Source: Porticoccus sp. W117 (lineage in GTDB: Bacteria > Pseudomonadota > Gammaproteobacteria > Pseudomonadales > Porticoccaceae). From it: a stretch of DNA of 64,000 nucleotides. Where the stretch lies: positions 124,001 through 188,000 of the forward strand of contig NZ_JATAAF010000001.1 in assembly GCF_030341905.1 (NCBI RefSeq). The letters are read 5' to 3'. The translations under genes were made by a program, and so were the position numbers. Below the pieces are notes generated by a model, which saw nothing but the letters and a program-made list of their open reading frames with translations, did no database searches and was not told where the DNA came from. This document shows positions 1 through 9,355 of this stretch, in pieces; position 1 is the stretch's first letter, and the number at the start of each line of letters is the position of its first letter.

Positions 1-543
1 TTTGCCAAGATTGACGTTTTCCGTCAACTCAACCACTGTTGCCAACGGGTATATGCGAAAACCGCACATGGTATCGCCAATGGCCGTAGACAATGTATTG
101 ATCCATACCCACACGTGGGTCAGGTAACGGCCGTAAAAGCGTACCTTGGGCACCGATTCATCAAAACGGGGTTCGCCGTTAATGACGGATCCGGGGTTCC
201 CCTGTGCATGCTCTATAAAACGAGGCACATCAGCCACATCATGCTGGCCGTCGGCATCAATCTGAAGAACGTGGCTGTAACCCTGACGCCAGGCTTCTTC
301 AAAGCCAGACATAACTGCAGCGCCCTTGCCGCCATTCACTTCCCTACGCACCAGACTCACCTTTGGCTGAGTTGCCAGCTGATCAAGCACTGCAGCACAA
401 CGGGCATTGCTGCCATCGTCAACCAGTATGCAGGGCAGTTGATGATTCAATAACTGCGCGACAACGGTGCCAATCGCTTCTTCGTGGTTGTATACCGGCA
501 CCACGGCACATAGCTTGAATGTTGCGCGGCTGCTTTCAGACAA
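1..543 (-). CDS. Family 2 glycosyltransferase, 3' end cut by window edge
   Basis: Reading the minus strand from 543 gives 181 codons, open to the window edge, so the C-terminus lies outside. The product starts MSESSRATFKLCAVVPVYNH and carries GT-A landmarks: the nucleotide-binding PVYNHEEAIG stretch, VDDGSN near residues 41-46 and the metal-binding DADGQHD near 96-102. The start is a TTG with a GGGGAGG ribosome-binding site about 7 nt upstream, inside the last codons of the preceding ligase gene (8-nt overlap), so the two genes are translationally coupled. There is no ATG start in this frame. Aryl-polyene clusters commonly hold a GT2/acyltransferase that decorates the lipid; this role is inferred from position. 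The substrate is unknown. Confidence 0.85.
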   Translation of the reverse strand, partial: MSESSRATFKLCAVVPVYNHEEAIGTVVAQLLNHQLPCILVDDGSNARCAAVLDQLATQPKVSLVRREVNGGKGAAVMSGFEEAWRQGYSHVLQIDADGQHDVADVPRFIEHAQGNPGSVINGEPRFDESVPKVRFYGRYLTHVWVWINTLSTAIGDTMCGFRIYPLATVVELTENVNLGK

Positions 544-2311
544 ACTTCAGCCTCCCCTGGCTGTGCACACCATTGTCGGATTGCAGGCAAAAAGTGATCG
601 TCTTTTTGGTTTCGTCGAAGGTCAATGTCAGTTGAAAATCGGTTTCCGGGCGCAGTACTTTCTGAAATTTGATCGCTTCCATAGACGCAAAAACGCCCAG
701 CGGAAATTGCTGTCGGCTGAAGTGATCCGCCCAGCGAATTTGCACCACACCGGGCACAATGGGCGTCGAAGGGAAATGACCTGGCAGGTACGCCAGATCC
801 GACTCAACACGCAGATTGAGTGTCACACTGTTATCCAGGCGCTGCTCCGACAAAATAAGAGGCAGGGTTTTTAATTTCTGTTTTGAATGCACGGTTTTAT
901 GTTCCATAGAGGGCTCAACAAACAACGCTTGCAACTTATTTTGCAGCAGTTTGCCTTGTGAATTCATGGGCATTTGCTCGACAAATCGCCATTTTCTCGG
1001 CAGCAAAACCGCTTCGTAGTAAAAACCCAGTTGCGATTTTAACTGACGTACCAGCGCCGCCTTTCCCTGCTTTTTGTAGTCAACCTGACCTTTATCGCTC
1101 AACACAACCACAGCACCAACCTGTTGGCGCCCGCCTTGCTCAAGTAACAGCATGCGCGCTTCCTGCACACTGGAATCTTGTTGCAAACGGTTTTCCAGCT
1201 CTGGCAACGACAATCGCTTGCCTTCGATTTTCACAATGCGATCCAGGCGGCCGAGCAATTGGAATTTGTTTTCGCCGGTTATCTTCACGGCGTCTGCCAT
1301 GACGAGTGTGACATTTTCAGGCAGATGCGGTGAACGCAGCTGCAATTCCCCTCGCTCGCCCTGGGACAACTCGACGCCCGGAAAAGCCTGCCAATCATCA
1401 GAACAACTCCGGTCGCACCACTGCTGGCGCCAAGCAATGCCGCCACTCTCGGTGCTGCCATACACTTCTATCGGGGGCTCACCTAACCATTGTTGCAACT
1501 GCCCAGCACTGTCAGCTGGCAACAGTCCACCGGAAGAAAACAAGGCCGTTAAATGGTATTTTGCTGTATTCCAGGGAAGCGCCTCGTGCAATCGCTTGAG
1601 GTGAGCCGGGCTCGCCACCCAATTTATAGAGGGGTAGTTACTGGCATCTTCGAGAAGCGTTTGAGGGTCCTGATAACTGTTGCTGACAAAGGCTCTGCCC
1701 GCTGCAAGCGGCCAAAGCACTTTGAACAACAGTCCGTATATATGCTGGTGGCTGACAGTGGCGACGGTAACCGCATTACCCAGACGATTGCCCCAGCTGT
1801 TTTGCAGCGTTTCCAGCTCCGCAAAAATTTGCTTGAGTTGCTTTACTTCGCACTTGGGTTCTCCGGTGGAACCGGAAGTAAACAGTTCCAGAGTTTGCGT
1901 GGCATTCAGCTCTGCAAATAGAAATTCTGAGTGATTATTAGAGGAGTCAATCAGCTGCTTGATGTTGTTTACCGTGACACCATCAGCGGCTTCAAAATCC
2001 CCCAACAAAGCATCCACTTGAGTGGCTAACCCTGCCCCTGCACCGGGGCGGCCACTGCCTGCAAGTACCGGGATTTTGCCGCAGTGAAGCAAGGCCATCA
2101 GGGCAACTGCAAACGGATAACCATCTTTCAGGTAGAGACCCCAACGAACTTCCGGACGTTGCTGCAGCTGCGCGGCCAATCGACTTACGTCACTGGCAAA
2201 TTCGCCCCAAAGCACCTTTCTCCCACTGCACCAAGCCACTTCACAAGACGGATCCCGCCCGATCACAAGGAGCTTTTGCAATAACAGGAAATGATCAGTG
2301 CGCATGTTCAT
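536..2311 (-). CDS. Fused acyl/aryl-AMP ligase and hotdog-fold dehydratase (aryl polyene pathway)
   Basis: Predicted 591-residue two-domain enzyme. Residues about 1-470 are an ANL-superfamily adenylate-forming ligase: FTSGSTGEPK (A3) near 144, YGSTESGG (A5) near 284, GRLDRIVKIEGKR (A8-like) near 353, and the C-terminal NSQGK catalytic lysine near 454. Residues about 500-591 resemble a FabZ/ApeI-type 3-hydroxyacyl-ACP dehydratase, with GHFPSTPIVPGVVQ near 511. In aryl-polyene pathways a ligase loads the 4-hydroxybenzoyl-type starter onto ACP and a dehydratase acts in each elongation round; here both sit on one chain. An ATG at 2311 is preferred over an upstream TTG at 2353 that would overlap the previous gene by 59 nt; an ATG at 2305 is also possible. 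Exact substrate is inferred. Confidence 0.88.
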   Translation of the reverse strand: MNMRTDHFLLLQKLLVIGRDPSCEVAWCSGRKVLWGEFASDVSRLAAQLQQRPEVRWGLYLKDGYPFAVALMALLHCGKIPVLAGSGRPGAGAGLATQVDALLGDFEAADGVTVNNIKQLIDSSNNHSEFLFAELNATQTLELFTSGSTGEPKCEVKQLKQIFAELETLQNSWGNRLGNAVTVATVSHQHIYGLLFKVLWPLAAGRAFVSNSYQDPQTLLEDASNYPSINWVASPAHLKRLHEALPWNTAKYHLTALFSSGGLLPADSAGQLQQWLGEPPIEVYGSTESGGIAWRQQWCDRSCSDDWQAFPGVELSQGERGELQLRSPHLPENVTLVMADAVKITGENKFQLLGRLDRIVKIEGKRLSLPELENRLQQDSSVQEARMLLLEQGGRQQVGAVVVLSDKGQVDYKKQGKAALVRQLKSQLGFYYEAVLLPRKWRFVEQMPMNSQGKLLQNKLQALFVEPSMEHKTVHSKQKLKTLPLILSEQRLDNSVTLNLRVESDLAYLPGHFPSTPIVPGVVQIRWADHFSRQQFPLGVFASMEAIKFQKVLRPETDFQLTLTFDETKKTITFCLQSDNGVHSQGRLKFV

Positions 2312-2861
2312 TGTTGTTGCGCACCCGGCGTCGCACGGCCAATTCAATGACAAACATTAACCCCATCAAAAGATAAGCGATGAGGCCGTTGTATAACGTC
2401 CAGACTTCGAGATTAGCCCATACTGCAGTTACCGCCGCCACCAACCCGTTGAGCGCAAAAAACACACACCATGCCAGTGTCACTTTGCGAGTATAAATAA
2501 CGGCAGCTGCTGGTAACTCCGGCTCACGAATGCGAGCCAGGCGTTCTATCAACGACGGTGGGCACATCAACGTATAAGCAAACACCAGCAGCATCAGGAA
2601 ATTGACCAACACTGGATACCAGAGCAACAGCTGCTGGTGGTTAAAAAACATTAACAACAAGGCAAACAAACACAGTAAGGGAAACACCTTGCGCATCGGT
2701 TTGGCAGATGCTGAGTTTCCAGCAAGGGCAAAGCGAATCAGCAGGATCAACAACAAGGCGCCGCCAATAACACGCGGCGAAATATCGCCAACCCACAGGT
2801 AAACCATCACCGGATACAGTGCCGTGGCAATCACCAAAAGCCCGGTTAACAGGCGGCGCAT
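2295..2861 (-). CDS. COG4648-like integral membrane protein of aryl polyene clusters
   Basis: 188-residue hydrophobic protein with about five to six predicted membrane segments (for example LLTGLLVIATALYPVMVYLW and the FPLLCLFALLLMFF region) and a basic C-terminus (RRRVRNNNEHAH). Small membrane proteins of this kind sit between the ACP and ligase genes of aryl-polyene clusters; their biochemical role is not established. The ATG at 2861 overlaps the TGA of the upstream ACP gene (TGATG), which indicates translational coupling. A TTG one codon earlier is also in frame. The family assignment rests on position and general character rather than a diagnostic motif. Confidence 0.75.
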   Translation of the reverse strand: MRRLLTGLLVIATALYPVMVYLWVGDISPRVIGGALLLILLIRFALAGNSASAKPMRKVFPLLCLFALLLMFFNHQQLLLWYPVLVNFLMLLVFAYTLMCPPSLIERLARIREPELPAAAVIYTRKVTLAWCVFFALNGLVAAVTAVWANLEVWTLYNGLIAYLLMGLMFVIELAVRRRVRNNNEHAH

Positions 2862-3121
2862 CAAATACCCAGCAATCGCTCTATGGCTATCACCACGTCA
2901 CCCACGGTGCGCACGGCTTTGAAGTCTTCAGGCTTCACCCGTTTGCCGGTGATGTCTTTCACTTTCACCACTAGGTCAATGGCATCGATACTGTCGATAT
3001 CCAGGTCTTCGTAGAGGCGCGCTTCCATACTGATATCTGCCCGATCGGCTTCAAACATTTCCACCAATACATCGCAGAGCGTATCGAAAATCTCATCCCG
3101 ATTATTCATCGAATAAGCCAT
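2861..3121 (-). CDS. Acyl carrier protein (second of tandem pair)
   Basis: 86 residues, acidic, with the phosphopantetheine attachment motif DLDIDSIDAIDL; the modified serine is Ser44. It follows the first ACP with a TAATG stop-start overlap. Aryl-polyene systems characteristically use two dedicated ACPs, one for elongation and one thought to serve starter or transfer steps. Which of the pair does which cannot be told here. Cytosolic carrier acting with the neighbouring ligase, dehydratase and ketosynthases, some of which must be encoded outside the window. Confidence 0.93.
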   Translation of the reverse strand: MAYSMNNRDEIFDTLCDVLVEMFEADRADISMEARLYEDLDIDSIDAIDLVVKVKDITGKRVKPEDFKAVRTVGDVVIAIERLLGI

Positions 3122-3381
3122 TATTTTTCCCTCGATTGTTGCACCAACAACGCCAAGTTACGCACCGAGGCAAAGTGCTTCTTGGTTTCCTCTGATTCAG
3201 AGTTCAGCTTGATGCCATAGTTGTTCTGCATGGCGACACCCAGCTCCAGTGCATCAATGGAATCGAGGCCGAGGCCATCGCCAAACAGAGGCGCTTCCGA
3301 GTCGATTTCCTCAATGGATATATCTTCCAGATTAAGCGTATCGACAATCATCCGCTTCAGTTCGTTTTCCAGTTCCACCAT
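3121..3381 (-). CDS. Acyl carrier protein (first of tandem pair)
   Basis: 86 residues with the motif GDGLGLDSIDALELG; the 4'-phosphopantetheine serine is Ser41. The sequence resembles the ApeE-type ACP of aryl-polyene clusters. Its ATG lies 50 nt inside the end of the upstream acyltransferase gene, a genuine long overlap in a different frame; a second Met at residue 11 would still overlap. The two ACPs are clearly different from each other, so this is not a recent duplication. Confidence 0.93.
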   Translation of the reverse strand: MVELENELKRMIVDTLNLEDISIEEIDSEAPLFGDGLGLDSIDALELGVAMQNNYGIKLNSESEETKKHFASVRNLALLVQQSREK

Positions 3382-4138
3382 GCTTTTCCAGCTCCTCGGT
3401 AAAATGATTTTGCAGTAGTTCAGTCACTCGCCTAACGGCCACGGTAATATTGGGCTCCCGACGATAATGGGAAATATCAATATCCTCGCCTACATACAGG
3501 GTGAAGTGCATTTTTCGTTCAGGTATCTGGAACCACTTCATATCTTTTGTCATTGCCGGCAACGCCCCGTGAATAACCACCGGGGTTATGGTCGCCTCAG
3601 AGCGCAATGCTACCTGGGCAGCACCGCGCTGAAAGCGCAATGGTTTGCCTGGTGTGGTGCGGGTTCCTTCCGGGAAAATCATCAGGCTGTCACCACTGTC
3701 CAGGCTGTCAGCGCACCCCTGAATCATTTTCTGGGAGTCACCATTGCTGACATAGTTCGCCGCACGCACCGGGCCGCCGGTGAATGGATTATTCCACAAG
3801 GCGTTTTTGACAACGCAATTGGCGTTGCGAATCTGGCTGATTAAAAATACCACATCCAACAAACAGGGGTGATTGGCAAGCACCAACTGCCCTTCCCGGT
3901 TCAACTTCTCGGCGCCAACAATCTCCAGTTTCAGCACACCCAGGCTGCGCAACAACCACACATGGGCGCGTAGAATATAGTGCAGCACCAGCCGCGAACG
4001 CCTCTGCAACTGGCTGGCCGGGGACAACAGCTTCAACAGGGGGAATACCAGAATGCCCAACAGGAAGCCGCCCAAACCAAAGAAAAAAAAGCCCAGCGCA
4101 GTGCCAATCAGACGCCAGATATGGTTCAACCGCCTCAT
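3332..4138 (-). CDS. 1-acylglycerol-3-phosphate acyltransferase-like (PlsC fold) of aryl polyene cluster
   Basis: 268-residue membrane-associated acyltransferase. An N-terminal hydrophobic stretch (LIGTALGFFFFGLGGFLLGILVF region, residues 11-33) precedes the catalytic HX4D motif NHPCLLD (residues 89-95) and the substrate-binding FPEGTRT (155-161). In aryl-polyene clusters such an enzyme probably transfers the polyene acyl chain to a lipid or glycolipid acceptor. The ATG at 4138 lies one nucleotide after the stop of the ketosynthase-like gene and is preferred over a GTG at 4198 that would overlap it by 59 nt. Confidence 0.9.
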   Translation of the reverse strand: MRRLNHIWRLIGTALGFFFFGLGGFLLGILVFPLLKLLSPASQLQRRSRLVLHYILRAHVWLLRSLGVLKLEIVGAEKLNREGQLVLANHPCLLDVVFLISQIRNANCVVKNALWNNPFTGGPVRAANYVSNGDSQKMIQGCADSLDSGDSLMIFPEGTRTTPGKPLRFQRGAAQVALRSEATITPVVIHGALPAMTKDMKWFQIPERKMHFTLYVGEDIDISHYRREPNITVAVRRVTELLQNHFTEELEKHGGTGKRTEADDCRYA

Positions 4139-4139
4139 A

Positions 4140-4883
4140 TCAGCTTGCCAGTCGCCAGTTTGCGCCGGAACAGTGCCACAGAGCGCTGTCAGCGCCACCG
4201 GCCAGTACGCGGATCAAATCAAGTAGCTGGCTCTCCTGCTCTTGTATATCAGCCGCGCCTTCATTTGCTTGCATCTGCAAAGTCAGGTTAGCCGGGCCAC
4301 TTTTCGAAACCAGCAGTGCACAGGCCAGCATACCGTCTGGACCTGGCACCGTTGATTGGTAGAGTTCTGGCAGTGGTCGATCATAGAAAACCAGCAGCGC
4401 CTGTTGCCATTGCCCTTCGTTCAAAATGCCCATCGCCTCCAGCAAGGCAGGGACCACACCCGCACCCAGAGGGGACAGACAGGAAATTTCAGCAGTAATG
4501 TTGCGGGCAATGCTCAACTGCCCGGCAATAGCGTTGTGAACCGACAGGCTAAAAGACGCCGGGGACAGCTGTTCCTGTTTGGCAACAGCCTCGGTTAATG
4601 CAAAGGTACGGTCACTCTCCCCATACAGGGAACTGAAAATCAGCGGCACTTGCTGGCAATCGTCCAGACACTGCCAGGCCACATGCATTGCGGCTCTTGC
4701 CAGTGGAGATAGCCTGCGCCGCAACATGGCTGGCATATAAGAGACATCGGGAACCTCTGGCACCGGATTTTTTGGCCTACTCACTACCGGATTGCCAGAG
4801 GCAGCCCATTGCTGCCACTGGGCATTGGTTTCCAAACCCGGCGCCCAGGCACTCCAGCGATCAATAGTGAGTGTCAGTGTCAT
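4140..4883 (-). CDS. Truncated beta-ketoacyl synthase-like protein (chain-length-factor type)
   Basis: 247-residue protein with only the N-terminal ketosynthase-like half (PF13723-type). Landmarks are DRWSAWAPGLET, LPLARAAMHVAWQCL and FSLSVHNAIAGQLSIARNITAEI. I do not see the full thiolase Cys-His-His set, so it is probably non-catalytic and pairs with a complete ketosynthase, as the ApeC-like chain-length factor does in the E. coli aryl-polyene system (family knowledge; pairing not shown here). It is the first gene of the minus-strand unit. The 170-bp gap to the divergent gene at 5054 should hold both promoters. Confidence 0.8.
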   Translation of the reverse strand: MTLTLTIDRWSAWAPGLETNAQWQQWAASGNPVVSRPKNPVPEVPDVSYMPAMLRRRLSPLARAAMHVAWQCLDDCQQVPLIFSSLYGESDRTFALTEAVAKQEQLSPASFSLSVHNAIAGQLSIARNITAEISCLSPLGAGVVPALLEAMGILNEGQWQQALLVFYDRPLPELYQSTVPGPDGMLACALLVSKSGPANLTLQMQANEGAADIQEQESQLLDLIRVLAGGADSALWHCSGANWRLAS

Positions 4884-5053
4884 AACCCGTATCCCGACAG
4901 GAACTTCTCCAAGCCGGCTATTATACGGATTTGCACATCATGCCAACAGCCTCACTACCTCCCTTCTTGAGTACCTCTATGCCTGCCCAGACAACAGGGT
5001 TATGATTGCATTGCCACGCCGGCAAAGGACCATAGACTCGAGGAGGATCCACA

Positions 5054-5491
5054 ATGAAAATATCCACTATATCCACCATTCTCGCCGCACTGATGGCATT
5101 CAGCGCTCCCGCCATGGCTCGGGACACAAAGCATATGTACCCGCTGGATGACGCACTCAATACACCGGCGGCGCAAGAAAAGCTCAATCAGGGCATCAAA
5201 TTCTATTTTGGCGACAAAAACCTGCCTGCAGTTGCCAAAGATCTGGGCACTTATACCGCCAACAAAAAGACCAATGCCTTTGGCAAGAGCGACAAAAAAG
5301 CCTGCGAGTGGGCCTTCCTGTCTGCCATGCTGTCGATGCAGAACCGCGCGGTAAATGAAGGTGGAGATGCTGTCATTATTCACAGCTACTACAAGAAGAA
5401 TACCGTCAAAAGTAGCACCGAATACGAGTGTGGCGCTGGAGCAATTATGGCGGGTGTGACACTGGTGGGAAAGGTTGTTAAATTGAAGTAA
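5054..5491 (+). CDS. Small secreted protein of unknown function
   Basis: 145 residues with a clear Sec signal peptide (MKISTISTILAALMAFSAPAMA, cleavage after AMA) and a strong ribosome-binding site (GAGGAGG, 8 nt before the ATG). The mature part has three cysteines, one in KKACEWAF and one in YECGAGAIMAGVTLVGKVVKL, plus a GGDAVIIHSYYKK segment. Relatives are often mislabelled 'excinuclease ABC subunit A'; nothing here resembles UvrA, so that name should not be used. Probably periplasmic. Divergent from the aryl-polyene unit and followed by its own terminator at 5499-5532. Confidence 0.85.
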   Translation: MKISTISTILAALMAFSAPAMARDTKHMYPLDDALNTPAAQEKLNQGIKFYFGDKNLPAVAKDLGTYTANKKTNAFGKSDKKACEWAFLSAMLSMQNRAVNEGGDAVIIHSYYKKNTVKSSTEYECGAGAIMAGVTLVGKVVKLK

Positions 5492-5498
5492 AGCGTCA

Positions 5499-5532
5499 AT
5501 GCGGGCTGCTTTGAAAAACAGCCCGCATTTTT
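5499..5532 (+). terminator. Intrinsic terminator after the secreted protein gene
   Basis: Perfect 10-bp stem ATGCGGGCTG/CAGCCCGCAT with a 10-nt loop, followed by a run of T. It starts 8 nt after the stop codon at 5491. Confidence 0.9.
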
Positions 5533-5614
5533 ATCTGCACAGTTAATCCTAACCCGATTTCAAGACAGTCCACGTTTAATCCCCTGTAATACAAAACAAC
5601 TAATCGGGGGATCT

Positions 5615-6265
5615 ATGCTGCTTTCGCAACCACTTTCAATACGTCCATTAAAAGCCATTTTTGCCGGTACAAGCATCACTTTGGGGCTGCTGTTTTTTAT
5701 GACATCGCTGATAAATTCTGATGTCCAAAAAGAAGGGCAAATTATTGATTTATTGCCTATCGACCCGTTTCAACCACCAACAAAAATCGATGATGTTTTT
5801 AAAAAGCGCCTTACCCCTGAAATTCCAAAACCTATATTCAAGCCAGCGCCACCAATGACTTCGATCAACGCTACTGAAACGCCTCTTACTCCCGTTGCCA
5901 TTGACAAGAGTTCAATAACCGAAAGCGACATCATGAGCAGCAATACTGGTCTGGAAGGCATTCAGGAGAGTCTGTTGAACGGAGGAAGCGAGCACACTGC
6001 CAGCCTGACCAACCCGGTAGCTGCGCGCTATCCCAGAGAGGCGCTTGAAAAGGAGCTGGAAGGTTATGTGGATGTCATTTTTGACATCACTATCACAGGA
6101 ACCACCACCAATATTCGCGTGCTGGCGGCGGAGCCCGCAAGGGTTTTTAACCGCAATGCCATTAAGGCGGTGAGAAAGTGGCGATATCGCCCACAGGTTG
6201 AGAGCGGCAAAGCCGTGATGGTGACCGACGTGGTGGCCAGAATTCACTTTGAGCTGGAAAAGTAG
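5615..6265 (+). CDS. TonB-family energy-transduction protein
   Basis: 216 residues. One N-terminal transmembrane segment (AIFAGTSITLGLLFFMTSLI, about residues 15-34) is followed by a proline-rich periplasmic linker (PKPIFKPAPPM) and a C-terminal TonB domain (about 130-214) with the conserved YPREALEKELEGYVDVIF and AVRKWRYRP signatures. TonB couples the proton-motive force to TonB-dependent outer-membrane receptors. No exbB, exbD or receptor gene is adjacent, so its partner is not known. GGGGG ribosome-binding site in the ATCGGGGGATCTATG context. Monocistronic; terminator-like hairpin follows at 6358. Confidence 0.9.
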   Translation: MLLSQPLSIRPLKAIFAGTSITLGLLFFMTSLINSDVQKEGQIIDLLPIDPFQPPTKIDDVFKKRLTPEIPKPIFKPAPPMTSINATETPLTPVAIDKSSITESDIMSSNTGLEGIQESLLNGGSEHTASLTNPVAARYPREALEKELEGYVDVIFDITITGTTTNIRVLAAEPARVFNRNAIKAVRKWRYRPQVESGKAVMVTDVVARIHFELEK

Positions 6266-6357
6266 CCGCAGTTAGCAGACAGAAACAACTCAGATCACAG
6301 TAAACGCCGGGAAGTTTACGTAGCGTATGAGTGGCTGGGCATCCATCCAGCCTTTTG

Positions 6358-6386
6358 GCCCTGCCATCCTTGGCGGGGCTTTTTTT
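6358..6386 (+). terminator. Intrinsic terminator after the tonB-like gene
   Basis: Eight-base stem GCCCTGCC/GGCGGGGC (one G-T pair), 6-nt loop, then seven T. A further hairpin (GGCTGG/CCAGCC) lies just upstream around 6333-6352. Located about 95 nt after the tonB-like stop. Confidence 0.85.
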
Positions 6387-6392
6387 ATGTTT

Positions 6393-6482
6393 GTGAGACG
6401 GGAGATGTAAGACGAAAGACGGGCCGCTTCGCACTAGCCACAGAGCTACAAGTCTCCCATCTCCCGTTTTACGTCTCTCGCC
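6393..6482. repeat. Repeat family D, copy 1 (GA-rich palindromic element)
   Basis: Built of GAGACGGGAGATG-type modules on one side and the inverted CATCTCCCGT..ACGTCTCTC modules on the other. It lies between the tonB-like terminator and the end of lysS. Copies 2 and 3 are at 36081-36160 and 58220-58296. Confidence 0.8.
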
Positions 6483-6484
6483 AT

Positions 6485-8056
<1,572 letters not shown>

Positions 8057-8071
8057 TTTTCTCGTTCTCCT

Positions 8072-8146
8072 GTCATTCTGAGGAGCGTAGCGACGAAGAA
8101 TCTCAAACTCTGCAGTTGTGAGATCCTTCGCTGCGCTCAGGATGAC
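8072..8146. repeat. Repeat family B, copy 1
   Basis: Inverted repeat: GTCATTCTGAGGAGCGTAGC on the left and GCTGCGCTCAGGATGAC on the right around a short centre. It fills most of the prfB-lysS gap. Other copies at 43202 (half) and 60442. Confidence 0.9.
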
Positions 8147-8154
8147 GTAATAGG

Positions 8155-9259
8155 TTACAGGCCCGCCTTCAAACTGGCCTCAATAAACTGGTCCAGGTCG
8201 CCATCCAGCACCGCCTGGCAGTTACTGGTCTGCACGCTAGTACGCAGGTCTTTAATACGGGAATCGTCCAGCACGTAGGAGCGAATCTGGCTGCCCCAAC
8301 CAATATCGGCCTTGCCGTCTTCCATGGCCTGCTTCTCTTCATTGCGCTTTTGCATTTCCAGCTCGTAGAGCTTAGCGCGCAGCATTTTCCAGGCCTGGTC
8401 GCGGTTTTTGTGTTGCGAGCGCTGACTCTGACACTCGGCAACAATGCCCGTAGGTTCGTGAGTCAAACGCACCGCAGAATCAGTTTTGTTCACGTGCTGA
8501 CCACCGGCACCGGAAGCGCGGTAAGTGTCGGTACGCACATCCGCGGGGTTGATATCGATGTCGATATTGTCGTCGATCTCCGGAGTTACAAACACAGAGG
8601 TAAACGACGTATGGCGGCGGCCACCAGAATCGAACGGCGATTTGCGCACAAGGCGATGAACACCAGTTTCGGTGCGCAGCCAACCAAAGGCGTATTCGCC
8701 CTCAAAGCGAATGGTGGCGCTTTTAACACCCGCCACTTCACCGGCGGAGCACTCCTCCAACGTGGTTTTAAAGCCTTTAGCCTCGCCCCAGCGCAAATAC
8801 ATACGCAGCAGCATCTCGCCCCAATCTTGGGCTTCGGTTCCGCCAGAACCAGATTGAATGGTTAAGAATGCGTTGTTGGGGTCCATCTCGCCAGAAAACA
8901 TACGGCGAAATTCCAGCTTACCCAGCTGAGCCTGCATGGTATTGATTTCACCCTGGATATCCGCCACCGCGTCAGCATCGTCTTCCTCCACGGCAAATTC
9001 CAGCAGTTCCCGGGCATCGTCCACACCGCCATCCAGGTCGTCGATGGTTTTGACAACAGACTCCAACATGGAGCGCTCGCGGCCCAGTTCCTGGGCTTTC
9101 TCTGGCTCGTTCCAGACATCCGGCTCTGCCAGCAGCAGTTCTACCTCGGCCAGACGCTCTTTCTTGTTATCGTAGTCAAAGATACCCCCTAAGCACGTCG
9201 GTGCGCGCTTGCAGATCGTCGAGGGTATTTTTCAGGGGGGCTACTTCCAACACGGCCAT
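8155..9259 (-). CDS. prfB: Peptide chain release factor 2, requires programmed +1 frameshift
   Basis: Encodes RF2, which releases nascent chains at UGA and UAA. Translation starts at the ATG at 9259, runs 27 codons to CTT, meets an in-frame TGA at 9178-9176, and continues after a +1 shift at GAC (9177-9175) to 8155, giving 367 residues (E. coli RF2 has 365). The shift site AGGGGGTATCTTTGAC matches the conserved prfB autoregulatory signal, with its internal Shine-Dalgarno AGGGGG at 9190-9185. Tripeptide anticodon SPF is near residues 207-209 and catalytic GGQ near 252-254. A gene caller that does not model the shift would start this gene at an internal ATG (9069) and lose 63 residues. Confidence 0.98.
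9175..9190 (-). promoter_or_regulatory. prfB programmed +1 frameshift site
   Basis: Minus-strand reading AGGGGGTATCTTTGAC: the internal Shine-Dalgarno AGGGGG, 3-nt spacer, slippery CTT and poorly terminated TGAC. Low RF2 favours the shift and so more RF2 synthesis (established mechanism). Confidence 0.97.
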
Positions 9260-9279
9260 ATTCCACAATTTTTCATAGA

Positions 9280-9331
9280 GAAAACAAAGGCGGCGATTCT
9301 ACCGGAAAGCGCTCCGGTGAACCACCGCCTT
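9280..9331 (-). terminator. Terminator-like branched hairpin after the TlpA-like gene
   Basis: Read on the minus strand: outer stem AAGGCGG/CCGCCTT (9331-9325 and 9293-9287), inner stem ACCGGA/TCCGGT, then TGTTTT. It lies between the TlpA-like stop at 9356 and the prfB start at 9259, so it should insulate prfB from the upstream gene. Confidence 0.6.
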
Positions 9332-9355
9332 GGCCGTGTCGAAGCCTATGGTTAT

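Noticed and set aside
5054-5491. Naming the small secreted protein 'excinuclease ABC subunit A'
   Set aside because: No ATPase or zinc-finger motifs; 145 residues with a signal peptide. The name is a propagated error in this family.
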